64,000 bases of DNA from Lysinibacillus capsici (GCF_003367505.1 NZ_PXXX01000011.1:124001-188000), one strand, 5' to 3'. Positions 27,274-35,948 are shown, counted from the first letter of the stretch. The notes: generated by a model from the sequence alone, not told the origin. Program-made: numbers and translations.

Positions 27274-28080
27274 ATGACGCTACTAGAAGTAAAAAATATT
27301 GAGAAATACTATGCGCAAAGACCATTTCTATTCAAACGAGGACAGGAAGCCCCTGTATTAGAGAATGTGACATTTTCACTTCAGGAAGGAGAATGTCTTG
27401 GCATCGTCGGTCAAAGTGGTTCTGGAAAAAGCACATTAGGGCGCATTATTTTAGGGATTGAACGACCAACAAACGGAGAGCTGATCTTTCAAGGTGTCAA
27501 TTTATACGAAGCACCCAGCAAAGAGAAAAAAATGATACGAAGAAATTTACAGGCTGTTTTTCAAAATAGTTATCATTCATTTAATCCAAAACAGACGATT
27601 TTCGAAATACTCGAAGAACCGTTTTTGAATTTCGAGCATTTTAGCAAAGCAGAGCGACAACAGAAAGTAAGGGAATTACTAGACTGTGTAGAGTTAGAGT
27701 GGGCAATGGCTCAAAACTATCCCTCACAGCTAAGTGGGGGACAGCAGCAACGAGTCAACATTGCTAGAGCTCTTGCATTAAAGCCGAAACTGATTGTTTT
27801 AGATGAGGCCATTAGTAGTCTTGATATGATTTTGCAAAAGACGATTATAGAGCTACTGCAAAGACTTCAAAAAGAGCTACAGCTTGCTTATCTATTCATT
27901 TCACATGATTTACAGGCCACACGTTTTATGTCAGATCGCATCCTTGTGATGCAGCATGGTCAGCTCGTGGAGGAGATAGGCAAGGATGGGACATATCAGC
28001 ACCCCGCTTCACAAGCGTTATACAATGCAATTTTGCCATCACACCCGCGGGAAAGAAAAAAGAAGGATAGACCCAATTAA
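27274..28080 (+). CDS. nikE: Nickel/cobalt ABC transporter ATPase, NikE-type
   Basis: The 268-residue ATPase starts 10 bp after nikD behind GAGGTG. Walker A is GQSGSGKST, the signature is QLSGGQQQR, Walker B is LIVLDEAISSLD, and the switch is FISHDLQ. The last gene of the operon; a terminator follows directly. Confidence 0.9.
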   Translation: MTLLEVKNIEKYYAQRPFLFKRGQEAPVLENVTFSLQEGECLGIVGQSGSGKSTLGRIILGIERPTNGELIFQGVNLYEAPSKEKKMIRRNLQAVFQNSYHSFNPKQTIFEILEEPFLNFEHFSKAERQQKVRELLDCVELEWAMAQNYPSQLSGGQQQRVNIARALALKPKLIVLDEAISSLDMILQKTIIELLQRLQKELQLAYLFISHDLQATRFMSDRILVMQHGQLVEEIGKDGTYQHPASQALYNAILPSHPRERKKKDRPN

Positions 28081-28084
28081 ACAG

Positions 28085-28118
28085 AAACGCCATTTTGAGA
28101 AATTAAAAATGGCGTTTT
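28085..28118 (+). terminator. Intrinsic terminator of the nik operon
   Basis: AAACGCCATTTT at 28085-28096 pairs with AAAATGGCGTTT at 28106-28117, followed by T-rich sequence. Confidence 0.9.
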
Positions 28119-28146
28119 CTTAATTTTTAAAGCAATATAGAAAAAC

Positions 28147-28190
28147 AAAAATAAATAAAATTAATCAAGATATTAATTTTATTTATTTTT
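28147..28190. promoter_or_regulatory. Perfect 19-bp A/T-only inverted repeat
   Basis: AAAAATAAATAAAATTAAT at 28147-28165 and its exact complement at 28172-28190 flank a 6-nt centre (CAAGAT). A further related ATTAATTTTATT lies just downstream. It is upstream of the promoter of the DUF2089 operon and may be an operator for an AT-binding regulator, possibly the DUF2089 protein itself. Confidence 0.5.
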
Positions 28191-28214
28191 TAATTAAAAT
28201 TATTAATTTTATTA

Positions 28215-28244
28215 TTTACATCTTTAATTTCTTTATTATATAAT
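28215..28244 (+). promoter_or_regulatory. Probable promoter of the DUF2089 operon
   Basis: TTTACA at 28215-28220 and TATAAT at 28239-28244 are separated by 18 bp, about 29 bp before the ATG at 28273. Confidence 0.6.
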
Positions 28245-28272
28245 CAGCTTAACTTAAAGGAAGGAGTTCACT

Positions 28273-28638
28273 ATGGCTTATCAAGTAATCACAAATTGTC
28301 CTGTCTGCAGTAAAACATTAAAAATTACGAAGTTACAGTGTTCTCATTGTCACACGACCATTGAAAATGAGTTTGAATTGTCGAAGCTAGCATCCTTATC
28401 ACAGGATCAGCTTCATTTTGTGGAAGTATTTTTAACCTGCCGAGGAAATATTAAAGAGGTTGAAAAGGAACTGGGGGTTTCGTATCCAACAGTTCGAGGC
28501 AAGCTAAATGATATTATTTCATCCCTTGGCTATGCTCAAAAGAAGAAAAATGAAGTAGATGAGAAAAAAATTGTAAGCATGCTTGAAAATGGCGAAATCA
28601 CAACAGATGAAGCCATAAAGCTCTTAAAAGACGAATAG
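28273..28638 (+). CDS. DUF2089 protein: zinc ribbon plus helix-turn-helix
   Basis: The 121-residue protein has a zinc ribbon (CPVC at about residues 10-13, CSHC at about 23-26), then a helix-turn-helix-like segment (CRGNIKEVEKELGVSYPTVRGKLNDI, about 56-82) and a SHOCT-like tail (VSMLENGEITTDEAIKLLKDE). It is probably a DNA-binding regulator. In Bacillales such genes sit with yvlB-like cell-envelope stress genes. It heads a three-gene operon with 12- and 9-bp gaps and may regulate itself through the AT-rich inverted repeat. Confidence 0.78.
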   Translation: MAYQVITNCPVCSKTLKITKLQCSHCHTTIENEFELSKLASLSQDQLHFVEVFLTCRGNIKEVEKELGVSYPTVRGKLNDIISSLGYAQKKKNEVDEKKIVSMLENGEITTDEAIKLLKDE

Positions 28639-28650
28639 GGAGGAACGACC

Positions 28651-29037
28651 ATGAAAGAGGAAATTACAAAAGTGTTAACGATGATTCAAGAGGGCAAAAT
28701 TGATGCGGATAAAGGATCAGAGCTGATTCAAGTGCTACAACAGAAAGAAGAATCAGAGAATAAATTTGTGGAAAAAACAAAGTATTTAGATAAAACGTTA
28801 AAGGTCCGTGTTGTATCCACCGAAAATGATAATGTCACGGTAAATTTACCAATTAAACTTGTCAAAGCCGTATTGATGGCAGGACACAGCATCGCTGCAA
28901 GTATTCCGCAATCGGAAAAATACGTAAAAGATATCGACATCAATCTTCTTCTTGAAGCAATTGAAAATGAACTAGATGGACAAATTGTAGATATAAAATC
29001 AGCAAACGGGGATTCCGTTGCAGTCTTCATTGAGTAG
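28651..29037 (+). CDS. SHOCT-like N-terminal domain protein, YvlB-related
   Basis: The 128-residue soluble protein begins with a short helical module (KVLTMIQEGKIDADKGSELIQVL) like the tail of the preceding DUF2089 protein and the N-terminus of YvlB. A beta-rich region containing LKVRVVSTENDNVTVNLPIKLVKAVL follows. The repeated SHOCT-like module suggests the two proteins interact. Function is unknown. The ATG follows GGGAGGA. Confidence 0.65.
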   Translation: MKEEITKVLTMIQEGKIDADKGSELIQVLQQKEESENKFVEKTKYLDKTLKVRVVSTENDNVTVNLPIKLVKAVLMAGHSIAASIPQSEKYVKDIDINLLLEAIENELDGQIVDIKSANGDSVAVFIE

Positions 29038-29046
29038 AGGCGACGA

Positions 29047-29328
29047 ATGATGCATGTAAAAGTGAAAGCAAAAGACGTTCGCTTTACCGTCCCTGTTCCC
29101 TATACTGTGCTAACAATTGTCCTCTCCATTTTAACTTCTAAATGGATACAGCAACAAGCCAATAAGTGGACAAAGGCATACTTCGATAAAAAGAAAATAG
29201 ACTTTACCTTTCCCCTCATCGACAAAGAAATGCTAAAGCCGATTATCAAGGAACTACAAAATTATAAAGGACTTGTGCTAGTCGATGTCAAAGCTCAGGA
29301 CGGGACTGAGGTTAAGGTTAGACTATAA
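29047..29328 (+). CDS. Small hypothetical protein, third gene of the DUF2089 operon
   Basis: The 93-residue protein has one possible hydrophobic segment (about 17-31, PYTVLTIVLSILTSK) and a basic middle. It starts at ATG 29047, or at the adjacent ATG 29050, behind GAGGCG. The final segment (LVLVDVKAQDGTEVKVRL) echoes the end of the previous protein (IVDIKSANGDSVAVFIE), so the two may share a fold. The family was not recognised. Confidence 0.6.
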   Translation: MMHVKVKAKDVRFTVPVPYTVLTIVLSILTSKWIQQQANKWTKAYFDKKKIDFTFPLIDKEMLKPIIKELQNYKGLVLVDVKAQDGTEVKVRL

Positions 29329-29347
29329 TCCCAATGATAGAATGGTA

Positions 29348-29378
29348 AGAGCATGTTATGATAAAAGCATGCTCTTTA
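29348..29378 (+). terminator. Intrinsic terminator of the DUF2089 operon
   Basis: AGAGCATG at 29348-29355 pairs with CATGCTCT at 29368-29375, followed by a T-rich tail. Confidence 0.7.
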
Positions 29379-29714
29379 TTAATGTAATGAGCATCATTTG
29401 AAATGGGTAAGAGATGATCATTATTTCAGGACTTACGATAGAGACAACTATTTTTCAATGGTACATAAAATAGAAGATTTCTTTAAACTCAAATTAGAAT
29501 TCTAGATCCATTTTAATAGAAAATCACGTACATCGTTAAAAATAGATTTTTGATTTGGGTATAAGTGATTAGTGGTAATCTATTTGGAACTACATAATTA
29601 AAAATACTGAATAATCCAAAAATAAAGAAGTTTAGAATCTTGATTTACTTTTCATTTGAAGGATGGTACACTTAAAACTATTGAACAACAACTATATATT
29701 GTGTTCGTTTTACA
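29379..29714. other. AT-rich intergenic DNA upstream of the third riboswitch
   Basis: No gene or clear repeat was recognised. The promoter for the nrd transcript must lie here, probably near 29640-29710, but it was not fixed. Confidence 0.4.
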
Positions 29715-29870
29715 AAGGTACTACTACATGTAGTTTAAAAGGGAAGTTCGGTACAATTCCGACGCTGTCCCCGCAACTGTGAAGCTGACGATGATTGCAA
29801 CCACTGTGCATTTGCATGGGAAGGGAATCAGAGAATGAAGCAAAGCCAGGAGACCTGCCTTTATAAAACA
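29715..29870 (+). ncRNA. Cobalamin riboswitch upstream of nrdHIEF-dut
   Basis: Conserved parts are visible: GGGAAGTTCGGTACAATTCCG, GCTGTCCCCGCAACTGTGAAG, ACCACTGTGC, CATGGGAAGG and AAAGCCAGGAGACCTGCCT at the 3' end. A terminator follows at 29941-29970. This places a class Ib ribonucleotide reductase under B12 control, as described for a class I enzyme in Streptomyces. Confidence 0.95.
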
Positions 29871-29940
29871 AATTTATCATTTCTTCGGGGATTAAGAGAT
29901 GGGAACGTCAGTATTTTTGGTATGTTAACGTTTCCATTTA

Positions 29941-29970
29941 GCCTATCTCTTTAGAGGAGATAGGCTTTTT
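29941..29970 (+). terminator. Riboswitch-controlled terminator before nrdH
   Basis: GCCTATCTC at 29941-29949 pairs with GAGATAGGC at 29957-29965, followed by a T run. Confidence 0.88.
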
Positions 29971-29994
29971 TATTTTATGAAAAGAGGGATTTCT

Positions 29995-30219
29995 ATGAAA
30001 CTTTATACGAAAACAATTTGTCCAAAATGCCTATGGGTAAAATCTGAACTACAACGTGCAGGACTTGAAGCTGAAATTGTTAACATCGATCACGATGAAC
30101 AAGCAAAGCAAACGATTATTGACGCAGGTTTTTTAAGTGTGCCTGTTTTAGAGATGAATGAAACTTTCATAGGAGATGTTCAGGAAATTGTTTCTCAAAT
30201 TGAGTTGATTGCCCTATGA
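29995..30219 (+). CDS. nrdH: NrdH-type glutaredoxin
   Basis: The ATG at 29995 follows AAAGAGGGA, giving 74 residues; the upstream in-frame ATG at 29977 lies before that site. The CPKC redox motif at about residues 9-12 and the cis-proline SVPVLE are in the expected places. It supplies electrons to NrdE. It is unusually close to generic glutaredoxins, since most NrdH have CxQC. It overlaps nrdI by 4 bp. Confidence 0.85.
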   Translation: MKLYTKTICPKCLWVKSELQRAGLEAEIVNIDHDEQAKQTIIDAGFLSVPVLEMNETFIGDVQEIVSQIELIAL

Positions 30220-30575
30220 TTGTTTACGCGAGTCGTACAGGTAATGTCCGAAATGTTGTATCCAAATTAAAGGCAGAATGTATCGAGCTCTCGGAAGAAT
30301 TGCGATTGAACAAGCCATATCTCTTAATTACCTACACAGATGGTTTAGGTGACATTCCAGCAAAGGTACAACGTTTCTTAGAAAAAAACAGGGATTTTTG
30401 TAAAGGAGTAGTTGCCAGTGGTAATAGTAACTTCGGTCATCATGTATTTGGCGCTGCTGGTGAGAAAATCGCTGCTACCTATCATGTACCCTTAGTAAGG
30501 AAATTAGATTTACGAGGTAATCAAACGGATTACGAAGCAATACAAACGTTTTATGAAACGAGGGTAATGAGATGA
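30216..30575 (+). CDS. nrdI: NrdI flavodoxin, class Ib RNR activase
   Basis: The 119-residue flavodoxin-like protein matches NrdI: MIVYASRTGNVRNVV binds FMN phosphate, and GVVASGNSNFGHHVFGAAGEKIA is the family signature. NrdI supplies superoxide or peroxide to assemble the Mn(III)2-tyrosyl radical cofactor in NrdF. ATGA overlaps link it to nrdH before and nrdE after. Confidence 0.92.
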   Translation: MIVYASRTGNVRNVVSKLKAECIELSEELRLNKPYLLITYTDGLGDIPAKVQRFLEKNRDFCKGVVASGNSNFGHHVFGAAGEKIAATYHVPLVRKLDLRGNQTDYEAIQTFYETRVMR

Positions 30576-32665
30576 AAACCTATTTAAAGCTTAATAATGA
30601 CGTACTGAATCGTTATAGTACAACTGGATTACTTGAGTTAGAAAAGGACCGCGAAGCTACGCGCCGCTACTTTTTAGAGTATGTTAACGTACGTTTGCGT
30701 TATTTTATAGATATTGAGGAAAAAATACGCTATTTAGTTGATGAGGGCTACTATGAGAAAGCATTTATCGACATGTACGAAATGGAATTTATTAAGAAGC
30801 TGTACAAGAAAGCCTATGATTATAATTTCCGCTTTCCATCCTTTATGAGCGCAAGCAAATTTTACGATAGCTATGCTATGAAAAGTCGTGATGGGGAAGA
30901 GATCTTAGAAAAGTATGAGGATCGTATTGTCATTATTGCTTTGTATTTAGCTCAAGGCAACACGGCTCTAGCAGAACGCTCTGTCGAAGCAATGATGGAA
31001 GCCTATCAGCCTGCAACACCAACTGCTTTAAATAGTGGTAAGAAAGCACGTGGTGAATTAGTCAGCTGCTTTAAATTATCAATGGATGACTCCATGAATA
31101 GTATTGCTGAAAATATTGGCTATTGTTTAGAGCTATCACGCCTTGGTGGTGGAGTTGGGGTCAACTTAACAGATTTACGTCCATTAGGTGATCCAATTAA
31201 AGAGATATTAAATCGTGCAAGTGGTGTCATCCCAGTAGCGAAACTGTTAGAAAATTCTTTCAGTTATTCTAATCAGTTAGGGCAACGAAATGGCTCAGGT
31301 GTTGTCTATCTAAATATTTTCCATGCAGACATAGAAAATTTCATTTCATCAAAAAAACCAAATGCTGATGATAAAATTCGCCTCGCTACCCTTTCAACAG
31401 GGATTATTATACCTAGTATTTTCTTCGAACTGATGAAACGTGATAAGGATATTGTGTTGTTTAGCCCATACGATATTTTTAAAGAATATGGCAAACGTAT
31501 GTCTGAAATTTCTATTTCAGACATGTACTACGAGCTACTTGATAACCCTAAAATTCGTAAAATTAAACGTTTAAATGCACGCAAGCTTTACACAGAGGTG
31601 AAAAAAGCACAATTTGAATCAGGCTATCCGTTTGAAATCTTTGATGATAATGTCAATAAGGTACATCCTTTAAAAAATATTGGACGTGTCAAAATGTCCA
31701 ATTTATGTACAGAAATCTTACAAGTACAAGAGACAAGTATCATTACGGACCAGGATCAACCAAATGACTATGGATTAGATGTATCGTGTAACTTAGGTTC
31801 CATCGATATCCATGCAGCAAGTAAAGTCAATGATTTCGGCGCATTAGTCGATACAGCCATGCACCTATTAACAAATGTATCGCAAATGACACACATTAAG
31901 AATGTTCCGTCTGTTGCAAAAGCCAATCAATTAATGCATTCTGTAGGGCTTGGCTGTATGAACCTCCATGGGCATCTCGTGACAGAAGGCATCCTGTACG
32001 GCTCAAAAGATTCCATTGATTTCATGGATCACTTTATGGAAGCGATGAACTATTATTCTCTGAAATCTTCGATGGAAATGGCGAAAGAAAAAGCTGCAAC
32101 CTTCTACCGATTTGAGGACAGTGATTATGCATCAGGTAGCTATTTTGACCAATATATCAATAAAACTGAAGAAGAACTATCGCCTGCTGTGTTGAAGGCG
32201 CTTGGCAATATTCCAATCATCACAAACAAGATGTGGGAAACGTTAAAGCAGGATGTAATGCAGTACGGTCTATTCCATTCCTATCGTTTGGCTATTGCCC
32301 CAACTGGTAGTATTTCATATATTCGTAGCTGTACGGCTTCAATCGCACCATGTACAGAGCGCGTAGAGGTTCGTGATTACGCCGATAGTAGAACCATTTA
32401 TCCAATGCCTCATTTAACAAATGACAATAGTCATTTATATGTGGAGGCGTATGATGTAAATCCGTATGATTTAATTGATTTATATGCAGCTTCTCAAAAG
32501 CACGTTGACCAAGGTATTTCCATGACGCTTTATGTAACGGACAATTGGACAACCGAACAATTGGCTAAAGTATACATTTATGCGTGGATAAAGGGCATTA
32601 AGTCTGTTTACTATGTTCGTCAACGATTACAAAGCTTAGAGGAGTGTGTAGCATGTCAAATATAA
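30572..32665 (+). CDS. nrdE: Class Ib ribonucleotide reductase, large subunit
   Basis: The 697-residue catalytic subunit reduces ribonucleoside diphosphates. It shows LVSCFKLSMDDSMNSI (first redox Cys), NLGSIDIH after CN (second redox Cys), LGCMNLHGHL (thiyl-radical Cys region) and the APTGSISYIRSCTASIAP loop. The C-terminal shuttle pair is CVACQI. There is no N-terminal ATP-cone of class Ia, as expected. The end of the gene overlaps the start of nrdF by 13 bp. Confidence 0.95.
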   Translation: MKTYLKLNNDVLNRYSTTGLLELEKDREATRRYFLEYVNVRLRYFIDIEEKIRYLVDEGYYEKAFIDMYEMEFIKKLYKKAYDYNFRFPSFMSASKFYDSYAMKSRDGEEILEKYEDRIVIIALYLAQGNTALAERSVEAMMEAYQPATPTALNSGKKARGELVSCFKLSMDDSMNSIAENIGYCLELSRLGGGVGVNLTDLRPLGDPIKEILNRASGVIPVAKLLENSFSYSNQLGQRNGSGVVYLNIFHADIENFISSKKPNADDKIRLATLSTGIIIPSIFFELMKRDKDIVLFSPYDIFKEYGKRMSEISISDMYYELLDNPKIRKIKRLNARKLYTEVKKAQFESGYPFEIFDDNVNKVHPLKNIGRVKMSNLCTEILQVQETSIITDQDQPNDYGLDVSCNLGSIDIHAASKVNDFGALVDTAMHLLTNVSQMTHIKNVPSVAKANQLMHSVGLGCMNLHGHLVTEGILYGSKDSIDFMDHFMEAMNYYSLKSSMEMAKEKAATFYRFEDSDYASGSYFDQYINKTEEELSPAVLKALGNIPIITNKMWETLKQDVMQYGLFHSYRLAIAPTGSISYIRSCTASIAPCTERVEVRDYADSRTIYPMPHLTNDNSHLYVEAYDVNPYDLIDLYAASQKHVDQGISMTLYVTDNWTTEQLAKVYIYAWIKGIKSVYYVRQRLQSLEECVACQI

Positions 32666-33621
32666 TTTATGAGGCAGTCAATTGGAATAAGGCAACAAGT
32701 GAGCTTGCCCAAATATTTTGGGACCAGCAATGGAAGCAAATTTGGTTTCCAGAAGAAATTGCGGTCAGTAAAGATATTAAACAATGGAAAAGCTTTGAGC
32801 ATCAGGACACATATAAAAAAGTATTTGCAGGATTAACCTTACTGGATACTGTACAAACAAATATCGGGATGAATCGTGTTGCTGCTTATACAGACGATTT
32901 ACAGGAAAAGGCTGTCCTAACCGTTTTTGATGCATTCGAGGCGATACATGCCAAGTCCTATTCTTATATTTTCACAACGCTTTGTACAAACGAAGAAATC
33001 GACGAGCTATTTGAATGGGTCAAGAAAAATGAATTTCTACAGTATAAAGCCAATAAAATAGCAGACATTTATAATAGTATTGAAGAAGGCAATCCAGAGA
33101 GCTTATGGAAAGCGATGTTTTCATCCGTTATGCTTGAATCTTTCCTGTTTTATTCTGGCTTTTTCTATCCACTATACTTAGGAGGACAAGGCTTCCTACG
33201 AAACAGTGCCGAGATTATTTCACTCATCTTGCGCGATGAATCTATCCATGGGGTAGCAGTTGGATTTTTTGCTCAAAATTTATTCAAGCAATTTTCAAAG
33301 GAAAAGCAAGAAGAGCTACATTTATGGGGCTATGAGCTATTATTAGATTTATATCAAAATGAAATGAAGTATACAGATGATATTTATGCGGAAACAGGAT
33401 TATCACCTGAAGTTCGAGCATATGTACGTTATAATGCTAATAAAGCTTTAATGAATGTCGGCTTTGAAGCCATGTTCCCAGAAGAGGAAGTCAATCCAAT
33501 TGTGATGAATGGTATTCGTAATGAAGGTTCCACATATGATTTCTTTTCACAAAAGGGTGCTACCTATGCCAAGGCAAAAGTTGCGCCGATCACAGATGAC
33601 ACATTCAATTTTAATCGTTAA
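32653..33621 (+). CDS. nrdF: Class Ib ribonucleotide reductase, small radical subunit
   Basis: The ATG at 32653 follows GAGGAG, giving 322 residues; a GTG at 32644 overlaps that site. Dimetal ligands are visible in LTLLDTVQ, DAFEAIHAKSY and LRDESIHG, and the radical tyrosine follows the EAIH motif in HAKSY. It makes the Mn- or Fe-tyrosyl radical with NrdI help and passes it to NrdE. Confidence 0.95.
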   Translation: MSNIIYEAVNWNKATSELAQIFWDQQWKQIWFPEEIAVSKDIKQWKSFEHQDTYKKVFAGLTLLDTVQTNIGMNRVAAYTDDLQEKAVLTVFDAFEAIHAKSYSYIFTTLCTNEEIDELFEWVKKNEFLQYKANKIADIYNSIEEGNPESLWKAMFSSVMLESFLFYSGFFYPLYLGGQGFLRNSAEIISLILRDESIHGVAVGFFAQNLFKQFSKEKQEELHLWGYELLLDLYQNEMKYTDDIYAETGLSPEVRAYVRYNANKALMNVGFEAMFPEEEVNPIVMNGIRNEGSTYDFFSQKGATYAKAKVAPITDDTFNFNR

Positions 33622-33633
33622 GGATGAAGAACA

Positions 33634-34071
33634 ATGAATCTAGAAGTAAAAATTAAAAAAGTTCACGCTGATGCCATGCTACCGATACAAGCCAACCCTG
33701 GTGATGCAGGCATGGACCTCTATTCCATAGAAGCAGTAGAAATCCCAGCAGGCGTAGCCAAACTCATTAAGACAGGTATTCAGATTGAGTTACCTAAGGG
33801 AACGGAAGCCCAAATTCGACCAAGAAGTGGACTAGCATTAAAGCATAGTGTAACCGTACTGAATAGCCCAGGCACTATAGATGAAGGCTATAGAGGCGAA
33901 ATCGGTGTTATTTTAATCAACCATGGTCAAGAACCATTTATCGTAGAAAAATCAATGCGCATTGCTCAAATGGTTATACAATTTGTTCCTTCTATTCAAT
34001 TAGTGGAAGTAGATGAATTATCTCAAACGGTCCGTGGAGAATCTGGATTTGGTGCAAGTGGTACGAAATAG
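33634..34071 (+). CDS. dut: dUTP diphosphatase
   Basis: The 145-residue trimeric dUTPase converts dUTP to dUMP. All five motifs are present: [42 protein letters not shown] and [10 protein letters not shown] at the C-terminus. It starts 12 bp after nrdF, so it lies in the B12-riboswitch-controlled transcript and joins nucleotide reduction to thymidylate precursor supply. Confidence 0.95.
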   Translation: MNLEVKIKKVHADAMLPIQANPGDAGMDLYSIEAVEIPAGVAKLIKTGIQIELPKGTEAQIRPRSGLALKHSVTVLNSPGTIDEGYRGEIGVILINHGQEPFIVEKSMRIAQMVIQFVPSIQLVEVDELSQTVRGESGFGASGTK

Positions 34072-34105
34072 CGTACCTATATATAAACCGCATAAAGTTT
34101 ACTTA

Positions 34106-34134
34106 AAAATCCTGCGAAAATGCAGGATTTTTTT
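34106..34134 (+). terminator. Intrinsic terminator of the nrdHIEF-dut operon
   Basis: AAAATCCTGC at 34106-34115 pairs with GCAGGATTTT at 34122-34131, followed by T. Confidence 0.9.
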
Positions 34135-34216
34135 GTTACCGTTGCTAATAGCAGGAGGAAATAATAGGGTACATATGGAATGAAGTAATGATAGCGAATT
34201 AAAGGAGCTAATAATC

Positions 34217-35065
34217 ATGAAAAAAATATGTTCAGGTATTTTCCTTATGTTGATTGTCATTCTTACATCGATCACAACTGCTACAGCAGCTAGTAGTCAA
34301 CTAAAAGTGGACGGTATGACAGTACAAACGGATGTGAAGCCCGAAATAAAAAACAATCGAACAATGGTACCTTTACGCGTGATTAGTGAAAATTTAGGGG
34401 CTAAGGTGCATTGGTCGGAAGGGCAAGTGATACTGACCCAAAGTGAGATGAAAGTCAGTTTAAAGTTAAACAGTAGTAAAGCCACCGTAAATGGAAAAAC
34501 GGTATTATTGGATGCAAAGCCATACTTAAAGAATGGACGCACCATTGTACCATTACGTTTTCTAGCAGAAACCTTTGGCTGTAAAGTTCATTACGATCAT
34601 TTAACGATCTCAATCGATACAGAGCCATTGATGATTAAGGGTGTGGAAGTGAAAGCATTACTTCATGAATACCACATGACAATGGGGGGAGTAGTCGAGC
34701 AAATCAATGGCAATGCCTATATGGAAGAAATGCACCGTATATTTACTAAAAATATGGGCAAGAAGATAAAACAGCCTAACGACTACACCTGGTCTGTCCA
34801 TAGCACCGTAATTGGGGGCTATTATAAAATGGGCCAATATGATTTCTTGAACAAGGAAGGTAGTAGCATAGCACGTTATGATCTCTATTCGTTGGTGCAA
34901 TCTTCAGATAAACCTTTGACTGGACAGCCAGACGTGTTGATTTATGATGCCACTGTTGACAAATGGTATGAGTTTAACAAAACAGCCAGTGACTCTATTT
35001 ATTCGTTAATGGAAACTGCCACGAGAAATGGCTTTGTGACAGTTATTAGTAATACAGTTCCTTGA
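34217..35065 (+). CDS. Secreted stalk-domain protein (copper amine oxidase N-terminal-like repeats)
   Basis: The 282-residue protein has a signal peptide (cleavage near TTATAA). A beta-rich stalk domain carries two repeats, NNRTMVPLRVISENLGAKVHW near residues 47-67 and NGRTIVPLRFLAETFGCKVHY near 109-129, the signature of copper-amine-oxidase N-terminal-like domains in Firmicutes. The C-terminal half (about 140-282) is unique, without a recognised fold. It is probably wall- or membrane-associated outside the cell. A gene with the same stalk but a different tail is at 62100. Confidence 0.75.
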   Translation: MKKICSGIFLMLIVILTSITTATAASSQLKVDGMTVQTDVKPEIKNNRTMVPLRVISENLGAKVHWSEGQVILTQSEMKVSLKLNSSKATVNGKTVLLDAKPYLKNGRTIVPLRFLAETFGCKVHYDHLTISIDTEPLMIKGVEVKALLHEYHMTMGGVVEQINGNAYMEEMHRIFTKNMGKKIKQPNDYTWSVHSTVIGGYYKMGQYDFLNKEGSSIARYDLYSLVQSSDKPLTGQPDVLIYDATVDKWYEFNKTASDSIYSLMETATRNGFVTVISNTVP

Positions 35066-35091
35066 TTATATAATCCATTAAAAACGCAGTA

Positions 35092-35130
35092 GAAGAGCAC
35101 ATCTATAAATAAGATGTGCTCTTCTTATTT
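35092..35130. terminator. Bidirectional terminator
   Basis: GAAGAGCACATCT at 35092-35104 is complementary to AGATGTGCTCTTC at 35112-35124, a perfect 13-bp stem between convergent genes. Confidence 0.9.
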
Positions 35131-35149
35131 TTAGTGAGGATAAAAAATG

Positions 35150-35641
35150 CTAATCATTTTTATTTAGAAAAGTACTAGGCATGACTACAAGAACTACTGT
35201 TCCACGAGCACAAAGCGTATCCTGCGCGTAAACTTCAGTTTCTACTTTCCATTTTTTCGGGTGAATTTCCTCAACAGTGCCAATTGCCTTTAATGGAACA
35301 TGTTGGGGTGTTGGCTTTAGGAAATCTACATTAAGGTTAGCCGTTACAAATCGAGGTGGCTCCGCTCCATCACCAATTTCATGTCCATTTTTACGATGCA
35401 AGGCAAGCGCTGCTGACCCTGTTCCATGGCAATCAATTAATGAAGCAATTAAACCACCATAGATAAATCCTGGAATACCCATATATTTTGATTCAGGTGT
35501 ATAGATTGTAATCGTCTTATCACCATGCCACCCCGTGCGAAGATGATGACCATCATCATTCAAACGGCCACACCCATAACACCAAGCGATATCATCTGGA
35601 TAAATATCTTGAATTGCTTTTTCTACTTTTAATTCTTCCAT
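35150..35641 (-). CDS. PaaI-family hotdog thioesterase
   Basis: The 163-residue protein has the hotdog signature PGFIYGGLIASLIDCHGTGSA in the middle, with Asp in the position of the usual catalytic acid, and an N-terminal CYGCGRLNDDGHHLR segment seen in many PaaI-like thioesterases. It probably hydrolyses acyl-CoA; the substrate is unknown. The ATG follows GGGGAGAG. Confidence 0.78.
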   Translation of the reverse strand: MEELKVEKAIQDIYPDDIAWCYGCGRLNDDGHHLRTGWHGDKTITIYTPESKYMGIPGFIYGGLIASLIDCHGTGSAALALHRKNGHEIGDGAEPPRFVTANLNVDFLKPTPQHVPLKAIGTVEEIHPKKWKVETEVYAQDTLCARGTVVLVVMPSTFLNKND

Positions 35642-35948
35642 TCTTCTCTCCCCAATACTCTAGTATTATTTGTTTCTAATCGAACGTTAATCATTTAAGT
35701 ATAATTAATCATTTCCATTCCATCAATAAAAATCTAAATATTCCATCTATTTAAACTATGTAAAAAAGCACTACCATAAAGTTGGACAAGTTTTATTAAT
35801 GACAGATGGGGAGGGCTGGTATCAGGAAGAAGGAAAAGCTGCATAGCTTGTAAAACGCTGGCATGGTCAACAAAAGAAAGATGGTATACTAAGATCGTTA
35901 CATTTTTCTTTTACCGTGCTGAAGAAGGAATTAAAGGAGTCAAAAGGT
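35642..35948. other. Intergenic region with a possible coding remnant
   Basis: An open phase interrupted by one TAG reads VLLMTDGEGWYQEEGKAA and RWHGQQKKDGIL just upstream of the next gene and in its frame. This may be an old N-terminal part of that gene or an unrelated remnant. No other feature was seen. Confidence 0.3.
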
